A DNA stretch of 64,000 nucleotides, taken from Endobacter medicaginis. Its GTDB lineage: Bacteria > Pseudomonadota > Alphaproteobacteria > Acetobacterales > Acetobacteraceae. The notes under the pieces were generated by a model that did not search any database, was not told the origin of the DNA, and saw nothing but the letters and a program-made list of their open reading frames with translations. The stretch's first letter is position 1. Each line of letters starts with the position of its first letter. The translations under genes and the position numbers were made by a program. The stretch is from assembly GCF_014192375.1 (NCBI RefSeq), contig NZ_JACHXV010000012.1, positions 1-64,000 of the forward strand, written 5' to 3'. Of this stretch, positions 17,226 to 25,821 are shown piece by piece.

Positions 17226-18508
17226 CGCCGCCGCAAGCCGCCCCTCTGCCGCCGGCGCGCATCGTCTCGCTGGGGCTCCAGCATGTGATGGTGATGTATG
17301 CCGGCACCGTCGCGGTGCCGCTGATCGTCGCCTCGATGATTGGCCTGACCGGCGGCCAGACGGCGCTTCTGGTCGATGCCAGCCTGCTGACCTCGGGCCT
17401 CGCCACCCTGCTGCAGACGCTCGGCCTGTGGCGTTTCGGCGGGCGGCTGCCGCTGATCCAAGGCTGCTCGTTCGTCATGTTGTCGCCACTGGTGCTGATC
17501 GGCCAGCGCTACGGGCTGCCGACCGTGTTCGGCTCGGCGATCGCCTGCGGCCTGTTCACCATCCTCGCCGCCCCGCTGTTCGGCCGCCTGCTGCGGTTCT
17601 TCCCGCCGCTGGTGATCGGCTGCGTGATCACCATCATCGGCATCTCGCTGATGCCGGCGGCGGCGCTGTGGATCGGCGGCGGCAATCCGGCAGCACCCGG
17701 ATTCGGCGCGCCGGCCAATCTCGCCCTCGGCTTCGCCACCCTCGCCCTGCATTGCCTCACGCGCGGCATCCTGCGCAGCTTCAGCATCCTGTCCGGCATG
17801 ATCGCCGGCACGCTGGCAGCACTCGCGTGCGGGCTGTGCGATTTCTCCGCCGTCGGCGACGCGGCCTGGATCGGTCTCGCCACACCCTTCGCCTTCGGCC
17901 CACCCCGCTTCGCCGCCGTGCCGGTCCTCGTCGCCTGCCTCGGCATGCTGGTCGTGATGACGGAGACCACCGGCAACGTGCTGCTGATCGATCGGCTGCT
18001 GGGTCGCGAGACCACGCCGCTGAGGCTGGCCGACAGCCTGCGCGCCGACGGGCTGGCGAGCGTGCTCGGCGGCTGCCTCAACAGCTTCCCCTACAATGCG
18101 TTCTCGCAGAATGCCGGGCTGATGATGCTCACCGGCGTCGCGCGACGCTCGGTGCTGGTGGCCGCCGGGCTGATCCTGATCGGGCTCGGGCTGTTCCCGA
18201 AGCTCGGTGCGATCGTGGCCGCAATCCCGCGCCCGGTGCTGGGCGGCGCCGGTATCCTGATGTTCGGCATGACGCTGGCCGCCGGTATCCGGCAGTTGCG
18301 CGAGGTCGATCTCGACCGCGATGCCAACATGCTGGTCATCGCCGTCTCGATCGGCGTCGGCGTGCTGCCGATGTCGCTGCCACGGCTGTTCGACGCGATG
18401 CCAGACGCGATGCGACTGATCCTCGACAGCGGCATCTTCCTCGGCGGCCTGGCCGCTGTCCTGCTCAACGCGCTCCTGAACCGGAAAGGATCACCACGCC
18501 TTGACTGA
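17222..18508 (+). CDS. NCS2-family nucleobase permease
   Basis: The 428-residue protein has about 14 hydrophobic segments of the uracil/xanthine permease family. The N-terminal SLGLQHVMVMYAGTVAVPLI is near diagnostic. Substrate-contact regions follow: QGCSFVMLSPLVLIG in TM3, FTETTGN-like VMTETTGNVL in TM8, and the NCS2 signature SFPYNAFSQNAGLMMLTGVA (about residues 287-306). It imports a purine or uracil with protons across the inner membrane. It overlaps the phosphatase gene by four bases and the deaminase by eight, so uptake and deamination of the base are coupled. Confidence 0.9.
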   Translation: MTPPQAAPLPPARIVSLGLQHVMVMYAGTVAVPLIVASMIGLTGGQTALLVDASLLTSGLATLLQTLGLWRFGGRLPLIQGCSFVMLSPLVLIGQRYGLPTVFGSAIACGLFTILAAPLFGRLLRFFPPLVIGCVITIIGISLMPAAALWIGGGNPAAPGFGAPANLALGFATLALHCLTRGILRSFSILSGMIAGTLAALACGLCDFSAVGDAAWIGLATPFAFGPPRFAAVPVLVACLGMLVVMTETTGNVLLIDRLLGRETTPLRLADSLRADGLASVLGGCLNSFPYNAFSQNAGLMMLTGVARRSVLVAAGLILIGLGLFPKLGAIVAAIPRPVLGGAGILMFGMTLAAGIRQLREVDLDRDANMLVIAVSIGVGVLPMSLPRLFDAMPDAMRLILDSGIFLGGLAAVLLNALLNRKGSPRLD

Positions 18509-18980
18509 CCGGACCACCGATCTCGACTTCCTGCGCCTGTCGAACGAGGTCGGCAGGCGTGCCACGACCCTCGGCCATCATCCGTTCGGTGCCGTGCTGG
18601 TCGGGCCGGACCGCCGCACGGTGCTGATGACCCAGTGCAACATCGATACCGTCAACCACGCGGAATCGACGCTTGCGCGCATCGCGGCGAGCAACTGGCC
18701 GGCGGAGGTGCTGTGGGACTGCACGCTGTATACCGCCGTCGAGCCCTGCTGCATGTGCGCGGGCACCATCTACTGGGCCAATATCGGCCGCGTGGTCTAC
18801 GGGATGAGCGAGAAACGGCTGCTCGAATGCACGGGCGACCACCCCGAGAACCCGACGATGAGCCTGCCATCGGCCACCGTGTTCGCGCATGGCCAGAAGC
18901 CCATCACCCTCGAGGGCCCGTTCCCGGAGATCGAGGCCGAGACGTTGGCCTTGCAACGGGACTTCTGGTCGACCCGATGA
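18501..18980 (+). CDS. Nucleoside/guanine deaminase-type CDA-fold enzyme
   Basis: The 159-residue zinc deaminase has the HAE motif (NHAESTLARI, about residues 51-60) and the PCxxC motif (AVEPCCMCAGTIYW, about residues 80-93). The C-terminal region resembles guanine deaminase/nucleoside deaminases more than TadA. The start is a TTG eight bases inside the permease gene, preceded by GGAAAGGA with a 10-nt spacer; no ATG gives the full domain. The pairing with an NCS2 permease suggests purine or cytosine salvage. Confidence 0.85.
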   Translation: MTDRTTDLDFLRLSNEVGRRATTLGHHPFGAVLVGPDRRTVLMTQCNIDTVNHAESTLARIAASNWPAEVLWDCTLYTAVEPCCMCAGTIYWANIGRVVYGMSEKRLLECTGDHPENPTMSLPSATVFAHGQKPITLEGPFPEIEAETLALQRDFWSTR

Positions 18981-18984
18981 GTGC

Positions 18985-20085
18985 TCAGGCGAGTGCTGCG
19001 CGACCCAGGGCGGGATCGTCGGTGAAGAACCCGTCGATGCCGGTCGCGAGATAGCGCCGGATCTCGGCGATCGAGCCCTCCGGATTGCGTGCCGCAGGGC
19101 CGGAATCGTTGCGGAAATCGGCGGCGAGAAAGACGTTTTCCGGACGGAATGTGTACACATGCACCGCCAGCCCGGCGGCGTGCGCATCGCTCACCAGGGC
19201 GGTCGGCGCGGCGAGGCGCTGGTCGGGGCCGAGCGGGATCACCGAGCGGGTGGAGGGGCCGATGATGTCGGCATAGGAGGCAACCTCGCGCAGGCCGGCG
19301 GGTGTCATCATCTCGCCGAACGTACCTGGCTGACCGGGGATCGTGATGTCGTGAGCCTCACCCATGAGCTGCATGAAGCGCAGGTTGCGGCGGCTGTGCC
19401 CGAGGATGTCGCGGACGTGGCGCAGGCCCTCGGCATAGAAGCACTGCAGCTCGACCGGCGCGGTCTGCGTGTAGCTGTGGGCGGAGATGACATCGACGAA
19501 GCGCTGCTCGGTGGGCAGGCCGAGGGCGCGGAAATCGCGCACCGATTTGAGCTCCGGGATCAGCCCGATCGGCCTGCCCCGGGTGGCGGATTCGGCGGCG
19601 ACGAAGTCGATGATCTCCTCGAAGGTCGGGATCTGGAATTGCCCGTCATAGACGGTGTTCTGCGGCCGTATCTTCGGCAGTCGCTCCTTCGCGCGCAGCG
19701 TCTTGAGTTCGGCGAGGGTGAAGTCGACCGTGAACCAGCCGGTCTGGGTCTTGCCATCAATGGTGCGCGTGGCGCGACGCGCGGCGAATTCCGGCCGGCC
19801 CGCAACATCGGTGGTGTCGGCGATGTTGCTCTCGTGGCGTGCGACCAGCACACCGTCCTTCGTCGGCACCAGATCGGGCTCGACGAAATCCGCCCCGTCG
19901 GCGATCGCCTTGGCGTAGGAGGCCAGCGTGTGTTCGGGCCGCAGCGCCGGAGCACCACGATGGCCGATCACCAGCGGTTTGCCGTCTGCGGCACGGTCGC
20001 GCCCCACCACCGGTTCGGCGGCGGCGCGGCCGACCATCGAGGCGGCGAGCGCAGAGCCCATCAGCCCGCGTCTGGTGAACTTCAT
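18985..20085 (-). CDS. glpQ: Periplasmic glycerophosphodiester phosphodiesterase
   Basis: The 366-residue GDPD-fold enzyme hydrolyses glycerophosphodiesters to glycerol-3-phosphate and an alcohol. The active site is visible: VIGHRGAPALRPEHTLASY with His42-Arg43, FVEPDL with Glu69/Asp71, and ARHE with His84, then GLIPELKSV. A twin-arginine-like leader (TRRGLMGSALAASMVGRAAA) indicates periplasmic export. The length fits the GlpQ type rather than cytoplasmic UgpQ. It starts 10 nt after the TonB-receptor stop, so it is the second gene of a receptor-enzyme operon. It ends four bases from the convergent deaminase. Confidence 0.92.
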   Translation of the reverse strand: MKFTRRGLMGSALAASMVGRAAAEPVVGRDRAADGKPLVIGHRGAPALRPEHTLASYAKAIADGADFVEPDLVPTKDGVLVARHESNIADTTDVAGRPEFAARRATRTIDGKTQTGWFTVDFTLAELKTLRAKERLPKIRPQNTVYDGQFQIPTFEEIIDFVAAESATRGRPIGLIPELKSVRDFRALGLPTEQRFVDVISAHSYTQTAPVELQCFYAEGLRHVRDILGHSRRNLRFMQLMGEAHDITIPGQPGTFGEMMTPAGLREVASYADIIGPSTRSVIPLGPDQRLAAPTALVSDAHAAGLAVHVYTFRPENVFLAADFRNDSGPAARNPEGSIAEIRRYLATGIDGFFTDDPALGRAALA

Positions 20086-20095
20086 GGCGTTCTCC

Positions 20096-22462
20096 TCAGA
20101 AATGCGCGGTCACGGTGAGGAAGTACATCCGCGGCGCGATCGGGAAGGTGTTGTAGGTCCCCGACGCCGCGCCGACCACCACCGTCGACACGCCGCGCTG
20201 GTTGTTGAGATTGGTGATGTTTCCCTGCAGATAGATGTCGTGCAGGAACGTCTGCGCGCGCGGCAGCTCGATGCGGTACCCCGCCTGCAGGCCGAGCAGG
20301 AAGAAGCTCTTGACCGAGAGATCGTTGGTGTAGGTGGCGTAGCGCTTGCCGACGTAGTCGCCGGTGAGCTGGGCGTCGAAATCGCCCCAGTTGGCGGAGA
20401 TCACGCTCTTGTTCATCCATTCCGGGCTGCCCGGAACCTTCTTGCCGGCGGTCGGCACCAGGGCGGTGCCGGAGGTGTAGTCATTGTCGTAGCGCGAATT
20501 GTTGTAGGAAATCGCGTCATAGACCGACAGATGCGGGCCGAAATGCAGCGTGCCGGCGAGGTCGACGCCGTCGGTGGTGACGGACCCGACATTGGCGATG
20601 ATCGCCGCACCGCCGACGATCGAGGAGATCACCGGGGTGGCGCTGATGCTGAGCAGGCGGTTGGAGAAATCGACGTGGTAATACTCCGCCTGGCCCTCGA
20701 AACCGGTCAGCCAGCCCAGATCGAGACGATGCTGCGAACGCAGCCCGGCTTCGTAGGTCCATGAGGTCTCGGGCTTGCCGGTCTGCTTGAACAGGTCGAA
20801 CGCCGCCTGGCTGCCGAGGCTCCAGGGCGACAGCCCGCCGGCACCATAGGTCATGAACTGGCGCGCATTGCGCTGGATGTTGGCAAACAGCTGCTCGCCA
20901 TGGGTGACGTTCCAGGTCAGGCCGAATTCCGGCAGGAACGCCTCGGTGGTGTCGATCGAGCCCACCGGCAGCAGGCCGGTGGAGCCGACCAGCGAGCCGA
21001 GTTTCGGCTGCACCGGGACCTGGCCGTCGGCGAACTGCATCGAGCTCTTCAGCCCCGCCGTGGCGACGATGGTCTTCGTCACCTGGATGCGGTCGTCGAT
21101 ATGGGTCTGGAATTCGGTGGTGGCGATCTGGCTGCCATACTGGGTGATCAGCGGGCCCGTCGGACGCTCGTACGGCGTCGACGGGTCGTTTGCGAATAGC
21201 GGATACCAGCGGCGGAACTGCGAGGATTCGTTGTGCTCGACCCAAGCGCCGATCTCGATCGTGTTGCGTCCGGCCGTCCAGTCGAGCGCGGTCAGATAGC
21301 CGCCGCGATTGATGAGGTATTCGGTGGTGCGTGTCGCGTAGCCCGAGCCGCCGAAGATCTGCTTGAGGTTCTGACCGGGGAAATACACGTTGAACAGCGC
21401 CGGCAGACCGGCCGCCGTGATCGGACCCGCGACCACGCCCGCGCCGTCATCGTGGTGGTAGTAGATCTGGTTCGACCAGTGCAGATGGTCGGAGAACCGA
21501 TGCGTCCATTTCAGGTAGCCGAGATAATCGGTGCGCTGCGCGTCGGAATAGTAGTTGCGATAGTTCGACCCGGCCGCGGCAGGTGTGGCACCGGTGGCGG
21601 AGAGATAGTTCAGCGCGGCGTTGAAATCGGGATAGAGGAACGGTCGCACATAGGGCGCGCTCTTCTCGCCGGCGACATGCACGGTGCTGTCCTCGTTCGG
21701 CTCGACCTTGTCGGACCAGTCGAAATAGCCCACCAGGCGATCGTTGCCCGCATCATGGACGAACTTGGCGTTCACCTGATAGCCGCCCTGGTGGCCGGCG
21801 AAATCCCATGCCCGCGCATCCTGCCGCGCAAAGGACACATACGCCGTGTTGCCATTGCCGAAATCGCCGCTGTCGATGCGCGCATAGGTGCGAAAGGTGC
21901 TGAACGAGCCGAAACTCTGGCCGATCGTGCCGCCGAAGCGGTGTTTCGGATCTGAGGTGAACGTGTCGATGGTGCCGCCGAGATTCGAGGTCGAGGCGGT
22001 GGCGAGATCGCCCGCGCCCGACGACAGCGTCACCTGCCCGACATTCTCGCTGATCACCGCGCGCTGTGGCGAAAGACCGTTGTAGTTGCCGTAGTTCTGA
22101 TCGCCCAGCGGCACGCCGTCGAGCGTGTAGCCGAGCTGCTGCTGGTTGAAGCCGTGGATGTAGAGCGTGATGTTCTGCTCGTTGTTCCCCCACGGATCGG
22201 CGGTCTGATAAACCACGCCGGGCAGCGTCTCCAGGGCCTTGAGCGGATTGATGCCGGGCAGCAGCTTCTGCATCTCCGCGCCCGAGATCGTCACCGCCGA
22301 ACGCGAGGTGCGATGCGCGAGCACGACGATCGAATCGCTGCTCTCCTTCGTGGTCGGCTTCGCCTTCCTGCTGTTGGCGTCATCGGCATGGGCGATGCCG
22401 CCGAGCGACAAGGCACTCGCCGCCAGCAGCACGCGACGCAGCATCAATTTCCGGCGAAACAT
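20096..22462 (-). CDS. TonB-dependent outer-membrane receptor
   Basis: The 788-residue protein has a cleavable signal peptide (basic start, LLAASALSLGGIAHA), a TonB-box-like SIVVLAHR near residue 38, and a plug domain (ETLPGVVYQ, ITLYIHGFNQQQLGYTLDG). A long beta barrel ends in a C-terminal phenylalanine. ATG at 22462 has TGAGG 7 nt upstream; the frame begins 15 codons earlier. The partner gene glpQ suggests it imports a phosphodiester compound for release of glycerol phosphate in the periplasm. Such pairs are often phosphate-starvation controlled, but I find no convincing Pho box upstream. Confidence 0.9.
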   Translation of the reverse strand: MFRRKLMLRRVLLAASALSLGGIAHADDANSRKAKPTTKESSDSIVVLAHRTSRSAVTISGAEMQKLLPGINPLKALETLPGVVYQTADPWGNNEQNITLYIHGFNQQQLGYTLDGVPLGDQNYGNYNGLSPQRAVISENVGQVTLSSGAGDLATASTSNLGGTIDTFTSDPKHRFGGTIGQSFGSFSTFRTYARIDSGDFGNGNTAYVSFARQDARAWDFAGHQGGYQVNAKFVHDAGNDRLVGYFDWSDKVEPNEDSTVHVAGEKSAPYVRPFLYPDFNAALNYLSATGATPAAAGSNYRNYYSDAQRTDYLGYLKWTHRFSDHLHWSNQIYYHHDDGAGVVAGPITAAGLPALFNVYFPGQNLKQIFGGSGYATRTTEYLINRGGYLTALDWTAGRNTIEIGAWVEHNESSQFRRWYPLFANDPSTPYERPTGPLITQYGSQIATTEFQTHIDDRIQVTKTIVATAGLKSSMQFADGQVPVQPKLGSLVGSTGLLPVGSIDTTEAFLPEFGLTWNVTHGEQLFANIQRNARQFMTYGAGGLSPWSLGSQAAFDLFKQTGKPETSWTYEAGLRSQHRLDLGWLTGFEGQAEYYHVDFSNRLLSISATPVISSIVGGAAIIANVGSVTTDGVDLAGTLHFGPHLSVYDAISYNNSRYDNDYTSGTALVPTAGKKVPGSPEWMNKSVISANWGDFDAQLTGDYVGKRYATYTNDLSVKSFFLLGLQAGYRIELPRAQTFLHDIYLQGNITNLNNQRGVSTVVVGAASGTYNTFPIAPRMYFLTVTAHF

Positions 22463-22509
22463 CTCGAGCCTCAGGTTCGTTCGCAAACCCGCGCTGCGTA
22501 GAGCCATCG

Positions 22510-22536
22510 TTGTCCGACCTCAACGAGGCCGGACAA
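22510..22536. repeat. Inverted repeat between cax and the TonB receptor
   Basis: TTGTCCGACCTC (22510-22521) and GAGGCCGGACAA (22525-22536) form a 12-bp stem with one mismatch and a 3-nt loop, 19 nt past the Cax stop. There is no T-run on the leftward strand, so it is either a non-canonical terminator for cax or an operator for the receptor operon. Confidence 0.5.
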
Positions 22537-22554
22537 TGTTTCATCGAAACGTCA

Positions 22555-23637
22555 TCACCCGGCGGCGAAGAAGAACGCCATGGCGAGGAGCGCATACAGC
22601 CCGATCAGCAGCACGCCCTCATACCAGGTGGTCTCGCCATCGGCGGTCACCGCGCGCACCACGAAGGCGGTGCCGCCGATGGCCAGCAGGTCGAGCGGAT
22701 TGCCGAACACCAGGTTCATCGGCGTGCCGATCAGCCACGACACCAGCACCAGAATCGGGGCGACCACCATCGCCATCTGGATCGCCGAGCCGATGCAGAT
22801 GTTGAACACCATCGTCATGCGATCGTCGCGCGCGAACACGATCGCGGCGAACAGATCCGCCGCCGTGCCGACCAGCGCGAGCACCACCACGCCGAGGAAC
22901 ATCGACGACAGATGCAGCAACTCCGCCGTCTGTTCGAGCGAGCGCGAGACAAGCTCGGCCTCGAGCGCGACAACCGCGGTGACCACCACCAGCACGGTGA
23001 GCGAGCGTGCGACGCTCCAGCCCTGCGTCGTTCCACCCTCGCCCGTCTCCTCGCCGTCCTTGGCGGCGGTAAACACCCGGCGATGGGTGACGAGTGTGTA
23101 GACGAGATTGATCAGATACAGCGCGATCAGCACCACCGCGACACCGAGCGAAAGATGCTCGTCGGCGATCGCCACGATCGGCCTGGCCACCGCCGCGCGC
23201 TGCGTCGCGTCGAACACCGCCGGCAGCAGCAGCGCGATCAGCACCACGGTCAGCATCGTCGACAGCAGGCCGATCGCGTCGCGGTTGAAGAGCTGCTTCT
23301 CGCGCCCGATTCCGCCGGCCAGCATCGCCATGCCGAGACCCAGCAGCCCGGTGCCGATGATCGAGCCGGTGACCTGCGCCTGCACCACCGCCGCCTGGCC
23401 GCCCGTCAGCACGAACAGGGCGAGCAGCAGTTCGGCGATGCTGCCGAACGAGACATTGAGCAGCGAGCCGAGCGCGCCGCCGACCCGCTCGGCCAGATGC
23501 TCCGTCGCCTCGCGCACCCGGTCGGCCAGCACGGCGGTCGCCACCGCGCCGGCAGCGAACACCCACACAGGGGGTGCCTGAAACCAGGCCAGGGCCAGTG
23601 AGACCGGGACGATGAGGAGGAGAAGGAGGCGCAGCAT
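22555..23637 (-). CDS. Cax-type cation:proton antiporter with altered selectivity motifs
   Basis: The 360-residue inner-membrane protein of the CaCA superfamily has about 11 membrane segments and two alpha-repeat regions. The first repeat reads LLNVSFGSIAELLLALFVL (about residues 59-77) and the second GTAADLFAAIVFARDD (about 257-272), followed by FNICIGSAIQMAMV. In Ca2+/H+ exchangers the repeats carry GNxxE and GNxxEH; here both asparagines are replaced (S, T) and the second glutamate is aspartate with no histidine. Ion specificity may differ from Ca2+. I start at ATG 23637; an upstream ATG at 23688 exists, neither with a clear ribosome site. Confidence 0.82.
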   Translation of the reverse strand: MLRLLLLLIVPVSLALAWFQAPPVWVFAAGAVATAVLADRVREATEHLAERVGGALGSLLNVSFGSIAELLLALFVLTGGQAAVVQAQVTGSIIGTGLLGLGMAMLAGGIGREKQLFNRDAIGLLSTMLTVVLIALLLPAVFDATQRAAVARPIVAIADEHLSLGVAVVLIALYLINLVYTLVTHRRVFTAAKDGEETGEGGTTQGWSVARSLTVLVVVTAVVALEAELVSRSLEQTAELLHLSSMFLGVVVLALVGTAADLFAAIVFARDDRMTMVFNICIGSAIQMAMVVAPILVLVSWLIGTPMNLVFGNPLDLLAIGGTAFVVRAVTADGETTWYEGVLLIGLYALLAMAFFFAAG

Positions 23638-23708
23638 CGTCACAATGTAACGAAGTCCGACCGCGTTGGAGACAGCTAAACTGCGCATCCCGACCCAAGG
23701 AGCCCAGT

Positions 23709-24269
23709 TTGCGCGACAGCCGGATCGCCTTCCGTTTCCGCCCCGTCGAAGGCGGGCGTACGACCGAGCCGTCGATCGGCTTCGGTGCCGACACCATCCG
23801 GCTGCCGGTCGAGATCAGGCTGCACGAGGCACCGCGCCCGGCGGAGACATCGAAGGGACCGCCCGCCCGGCTACCATCGGCGAAGCCATCCGTCATGCCG
23901 GGTGCGGGGCGCAACCACCCCGACCGCGACAACAACCCGCTCGACATGCGTTCGGGGGCGACCACGCGCCGTTTCGGCTCCACCACCGATGATGGCGGCT
24001 TCGCGGTATTCGACAGCGCGCAGACCGGGTTCGCCGCTGCCGCCTCGCGCTTCGACCGCATCGGCGGCACGCTCGACCATATCGTCTCGGTGTGGTCGCC
24101 CGCGGCGGACAACAACGACACCGCCGGCATGCAGAAGCAGATCGCCGCCGCCGCAGGACTGTCAGGCAGCCAGTACTGGCACGACCTGTCCGATGCGCAG
24201 AAGCGCGCCTTCCTGCAGGCCTACGCCCGGCGCGAGGGCTATCACGGCGGCGGCCCGCAGGCCGGCTGA
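23709..24269 (+). CDS. Uncharacterised protein with a phage structural/NPGNIR-like domain
   Basis: The 186-residue protein starts at a TTG with an excellent AAGGAG six bases upstream. The first 80 residues are basic and low-complexity. The rest (NNPLDMRSGATTRRFG, GGFAVFDSAQTGFAAAASRF, VSVWSPAADNNDTAGM) resembles the NPGNIR-type domain found in phage structural or virion-associated peptidoglycan-hydrolase proteins. In these, NPxxIR, GFAxF and a WxPxxDNxT stretch recur. No catalytic residue can be assigned. No other phage gene is adjacent; Cax is divergent and DUF3108 convergent. Assignment rests on motif memory only. Confidence 0.55.
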   Translation: MRDSRIAFRFRPVEGGRTTEPSIGFGADTIRLPVEIRLHEAPRPAETSKGPPARLPSAKPSVMPGAGRNHPDRDNNPLDMRSGATTRRFGSTTDDGGFAVFDSAQTGFAAAASRFDRIGGTLDHIVSVWSPAADNNDTAGMQKQIAAAAGLSGSQYWHDLSDAQKRAFLQAYARREGYHGGGPQAG

Positions 24270-24271
24270 GC

Positions 24272-25078
24272 TCAGTCGAGCGGCTCGGCCTTGACGAGGA
24301 ACAGGTTGCCGTAGCCGAGCATCGGGTTCTCGAATCCGCCGCGGATCGGCACCGGCACATTCACCGCGCTGCCCTGCGGCACCGCGATCGAGGCGGTGCC
24401 GTGCATCGGGCGGCGGGATTTCGCCTCGTCGTCGTCATGCAGGATGCCGCCGACCTGGTTGGCGACGAAGTCGCAGCGCTGCGCGGGGCCTGCATAGGGC
24501 GAGCGGTCGGTGCTCTCGACCTGCACCTGGCCGGCATCGGTCGCGACCACCTTCGACAGCCGCAGCCCGTCGAACACCGTCGCCTGCTCGGCGCAGCCAT
24601 GCCCGTCCAGCACGCCATGCAGCATCAACACCACCGCCGAGAGCGTATCGATGCTGCCGCGCGTCGCCTCGGCCGCGATCGGGTCGCGGTCCAGCTCGGC
24701 TGGGGTCTGCAACACCACCTGCGGGTCGCCGTCGTGATAGACCAGCTCGGAGTGGCGCTGCGCACCGCGTGTATAGCCCTGGCTGTCGAAGCGGTCCGGC
24801 ACCACGCGCGCGCCGTCGAACCGGCCGGTCGCCTGGCTGACCACCTCGCTGCGGTTGATCATGTTGGCGATGCCGGTGGTGTGGTACGACAGCACGATCG
24901 AATAGCCGGACGGCGTCAGACGGAGCTGTGCGACCATCTGCATGGCCCGCAGCCCATGTGCATAGACGTTGTAGGTCAGCTTGAAATTGCCGGTCGCTCC
25001 CGGGGCAGCGACCGCAGGGCGGATCGGCAGCAAGGCGAGCCCGGCCGCCAGCGTGGCGGCAGAAAGAGGGCGCAGCAT
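24272..25078 (-). CDS. DUF3108 periplasmic protein
   Basis: The 268-residue protein has a signal peptide (LSAATLAAGLALLPIRPAVA) and then the DUF3108 pattern. This comprises FKLTYNVYAHGLRAMQMVAQ, a region with RSEVVSQATGRFDGARVVPDRF, HSELVYHDGDPQVV, SIDTLSAVVLMLHGV and CEL-type QRCDFVA. The domain forms a beta-rich periplasmic fold with unknown function, often near outer-membrane or cell-envelope genes. It converges on the NPGNIR-like gene with two bases between stops. Confidence 0.85.
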   Translation of the reverse strand: MLRPLSAATLAAGLALLPIRPAVAAPGATGNFKLTYNVYAHGLRAMQMVAQLRLTPSGYSIVLSYHTTGIANMINRSEVVSQATGRFDGARVVPDRFDSQGYTRGAQRHSELVYHDGDPQVVLQTPAELDRDPIAAEATRGSIDTLSAVVLMLHGVLDGHGCAEQATVFDGLRLSKVVATDAGQVQVESTDRSPYAGPAQRCDFVANQVGGILHDDDEAKSRRPMHGTASIAVPQGSAVNVPVPIRGGFENPMLGYGNLFLVKAEPLD

Positions 25079-25124
25079 CGTGTCTCCTCGTGGTCCGGTA
25101 ATGGGCGGGTGACGACTTCAGCCT

Positions 25125-25790
25125 TCAGGCGTAGTCGTATTTGCCGCCGCGGGCGAGAGCCGCCTGATAGGCCGGACGCGCCTGGATGCGATCGAGCCAG
25201 CCGCGCAGGGCGGGGAAGTCCGACAGTCCGACCCGAGATTTCGCCGCCTCGACCGGGAAGCTCATCATCACGTCGGCGGCCCCGAACGCCTCGCCGGCGA
25301 ACCAGCCGCCCTTGGCGACAGCGCTTTCGGCGTAGGCGAAATTGTCCCGGATCTTGGGGCCGTAGAACTTCGCCTCCAGCCCCTTGCGGATGGCGCCGGC
25401 CACGGGACGGATGAAGAACGGGGCCTGTTTCGCCGTAACCGACATCACCAGGCTCATCACCAGCGGCGGCATCACCGTGCCTTCGGAAGCGAACATCCAG
25501 TAGAGATAATCCGGCCAGGCCGGGCTGTCGGGAGCGATGGAAAAGCGATGCTCCGGATCGAACCGGTGCAGCAGCCAGGTGACGATCGCACCGGTCTCGG
25601 CCAGCACCAGCCCTTCGCCATCGGTCAGCACCGGCGACAGGCCGAGCGGATGCACCTTGCGCAGCTCCGCCGGCGCGCGCTGGTCGGGCCCGCGCTGGTA
25701 GCGCACCAGCTCATAGGGGACGCCAAGCTCCTCCAGCAGCCAGAGCACGCGCTGGGAGCGCGAATTGTTCAGGTGATGGACGGTGAGCAT
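25125..25790 (-). CDS. Glutathione S-transferase
   Basis: The 221-residue protein has a thioredoxin-like N-terminal domain (LTVHHLNNSRSQRVLWLLEE; NSRSQR supplies the glutathione-activating Ser/Asn region) with the cis-proline and ETGAIVTWL glutathione-binding loop (about residues 65-73). An all-helical C-terminal domain contains FAGEAFGAADVMMSFP. It belongs to the beta/YliJ-like bacterial GSTs. Substrate is unknown. It lies alone on the leftward strand between DUF3108 and bestrophin, with short gaps that permit co-transcription. Confidence 0.9.
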   Translation of the reverse strand: MLTVHHLNNSRSQRVLWLLEELGVPYELVRYQRGPDQRAPAELRKVHPLGLSPVLTDGEGLVLAETGAIVTWLLHRFDPEHRFSIAPDSPAWPDYLYWMFASEGTVMPPLVMSLVMSVTAKQAPFFIRPVAGAIRKGLEAKFYGPKIRDNFAYAESAVAKGGWFAGEAFGAADVMMSFPVEAAKSRVGLSDFPALRGWLDRIQARPAYQAALARGGKYDYA

Positions 25791-25821
25791 GGGCGTTTGC
25801 GGTCCGGTTCTTGTGAGTATC

